From assembly GCA_001873165.1 (NCBI GenBank), contig MNYO01000111.1:1-6034 (forward strand): 6,034 nucleotides of DNA, read 5' to 3'. Positions within the stretch are counted from its first letter, which is position 1; every line of letters begins with the position of its first letter. Both the position numbers and the translations under genes were made by a program. The notes under the pieces are model-generated. The model made no database searches. It was not told the origin of the DNA and saw nothing but the letters and a program-made list of their open reading frames with translations. This document shows, piece by piece, positions 5,764-6,034 of the stretch. Source of the DNA: Candidatus Gracilibacteria bacterium CG2_30_37_12 (GTDB lineage Bacteria > Patescibacteriota > Gracilibacteria > BD1-5 > UBA2023).

Positions 5764-5815
5764 TTGTCCCGAAACAAAAAATGAATATACTACAAAGGTC
5801 ACATTGTAGTATATT
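5764..5815 (+). promoter_or_regulatory. Candidate transposase promoter with overlapping 12-bp hairpin
   Basis: TTGTCC (5764-5769) and TATACT (5786-5791), 16 bp apart, resemble -35 and -10 boxes. A 12-bp inverted repeat, AATATACTACAA (5784-5795) and TTGTAGTATATT (5804-5815), with an 8-nt loop, covers the -10 box and the likely transcription start. Such hairpins before transposase genes often limit expression. The insertion sequence's left terminal repeat may lie near GACTTGTCCCG (5761-5771), but its other end is outside the window. Confidence 0.45.
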
Positions 5816-5827
5816 GCTATTTGTCTC

Positions 5828-6034
5828 ATGTTTTCTTGTATGGATCTCAATCGTGCTCTTAAGAACAATCGTATTTTTCGTGCCCTCACAGGAATATCCC
5901 CTGAAGAATTTCAATCGCTTTTACCTGTCTTTACTCAATTTGTCATAGAAGTAGCTCTTTCCAAACAAAACCGTAAGCGTGGATATGGAGGAGGAAGACA
6001 GGGGAATATCAGAAACCCAGAAAAGAAACTTTTT
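5828..6034 (+). CDS. IS5-type DDE transposase, N-terminal part (cut by window end)
   Basis: The frame is open from ATG 5828 (or the internal ATG at 5840) through the last base, giving 69 residues. The sequence MDLNRALKNNRIFRALTGISPEEFQSL, with a charged helix and RKRGYGGGRQGNIRNPEKKLF, matches the N-terminal helix-turn-helix domain (HTH_Tnp_4 type) that precedes the DDE catalytic domain in IS5-like transposases. The catalytic residues are beyond the window. No UGA codon occurs in this part. It is divergent from nth with a 190-bp gap. Whether the element is complete and active cannot be judged. Confidence 0.75.
   Translation, partial: MFSCMDLNRALKNNRIFRALTGISPEEFQSLLPVFTQFVIEVALSKQNRKRGYGGGRQGNIRNPEKKLF

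Noticed and set aside
1..6034. CRISPR array or tRNA/rRNA genes
   Set aside because: No regularly spaced direct repeats and no cloverleaf or rRNA-like conserved stretches were seen.

Overview
The window is AT-rich bacterial DNA that appears to be read with genetic code 25 (UGA = glycine). This is the code of the candidate phyla Gracilibacteria and Absconditabacteria (SR1, BD1-5). Four recognisable genes on the minus strand (DsbA-like lipoprotein, murC, ftsX, nth) are interrupted only by in-frame TGA codons. Those codons fall where the families carry conserved glycines, most clearly the LPGVG helix-hairpin-helix of endonuclease III and the GAGDI motif at the MurC C-terminus. TAA or TAG ends every gene. 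Tryptophan is encoded by TGG. Which of the two phyla is present cannot be decided from the window.

Layout: 15-617 (-) is a thiol-disulfide lipoprotein, divergent from 766-1353 (+), an iron superoxide dismutase. A 13-bp bidirectional terminator separates sodB from a convergent cold-shock protein (1421-1636, -). Next come an unrecognised small gene with an apparent frameshift (1778-2114, -), murC (2179-3543, -), ftsX (3763-4680, -) and nth (4981-5637, -). On the plus strand at the right edge (5828 onward) is the 5' part of an IS5-type DDE transposase gene, cut by the window end.

The minus-strand genes do not look like one tight operon. They are separated by about 140-300 bp (only 64 bp lies between murC and the unknown gene). 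Several genes have their own -10 box 26-28 nt before the ATG, and the leaders lack a Shine-Dalgarno motif. The functions are general housekeeping: envelope thiol chemistry, superoxide removal, RNA chaperoning, peptidoglycan precursor synthesis, division or cell-wall hydrolase control, and base-excision repair.

The less ordinary material is mostly non-coding. The nth-ftsX and ftsX-murC gaps each hold a long inverted-repeat element. The two share core motifs and a TAGC mini-hairpin, but their outer arms differ while staying complementary, which suggests a structured element family. A separate 75-bp repeat-like hairpin lies just downstream of nth. murC carries a GC-rich palindromic repeat inserted in frame. 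Very similar hairpins overlap the predicted promoters of the unknown gene and of the transposase.
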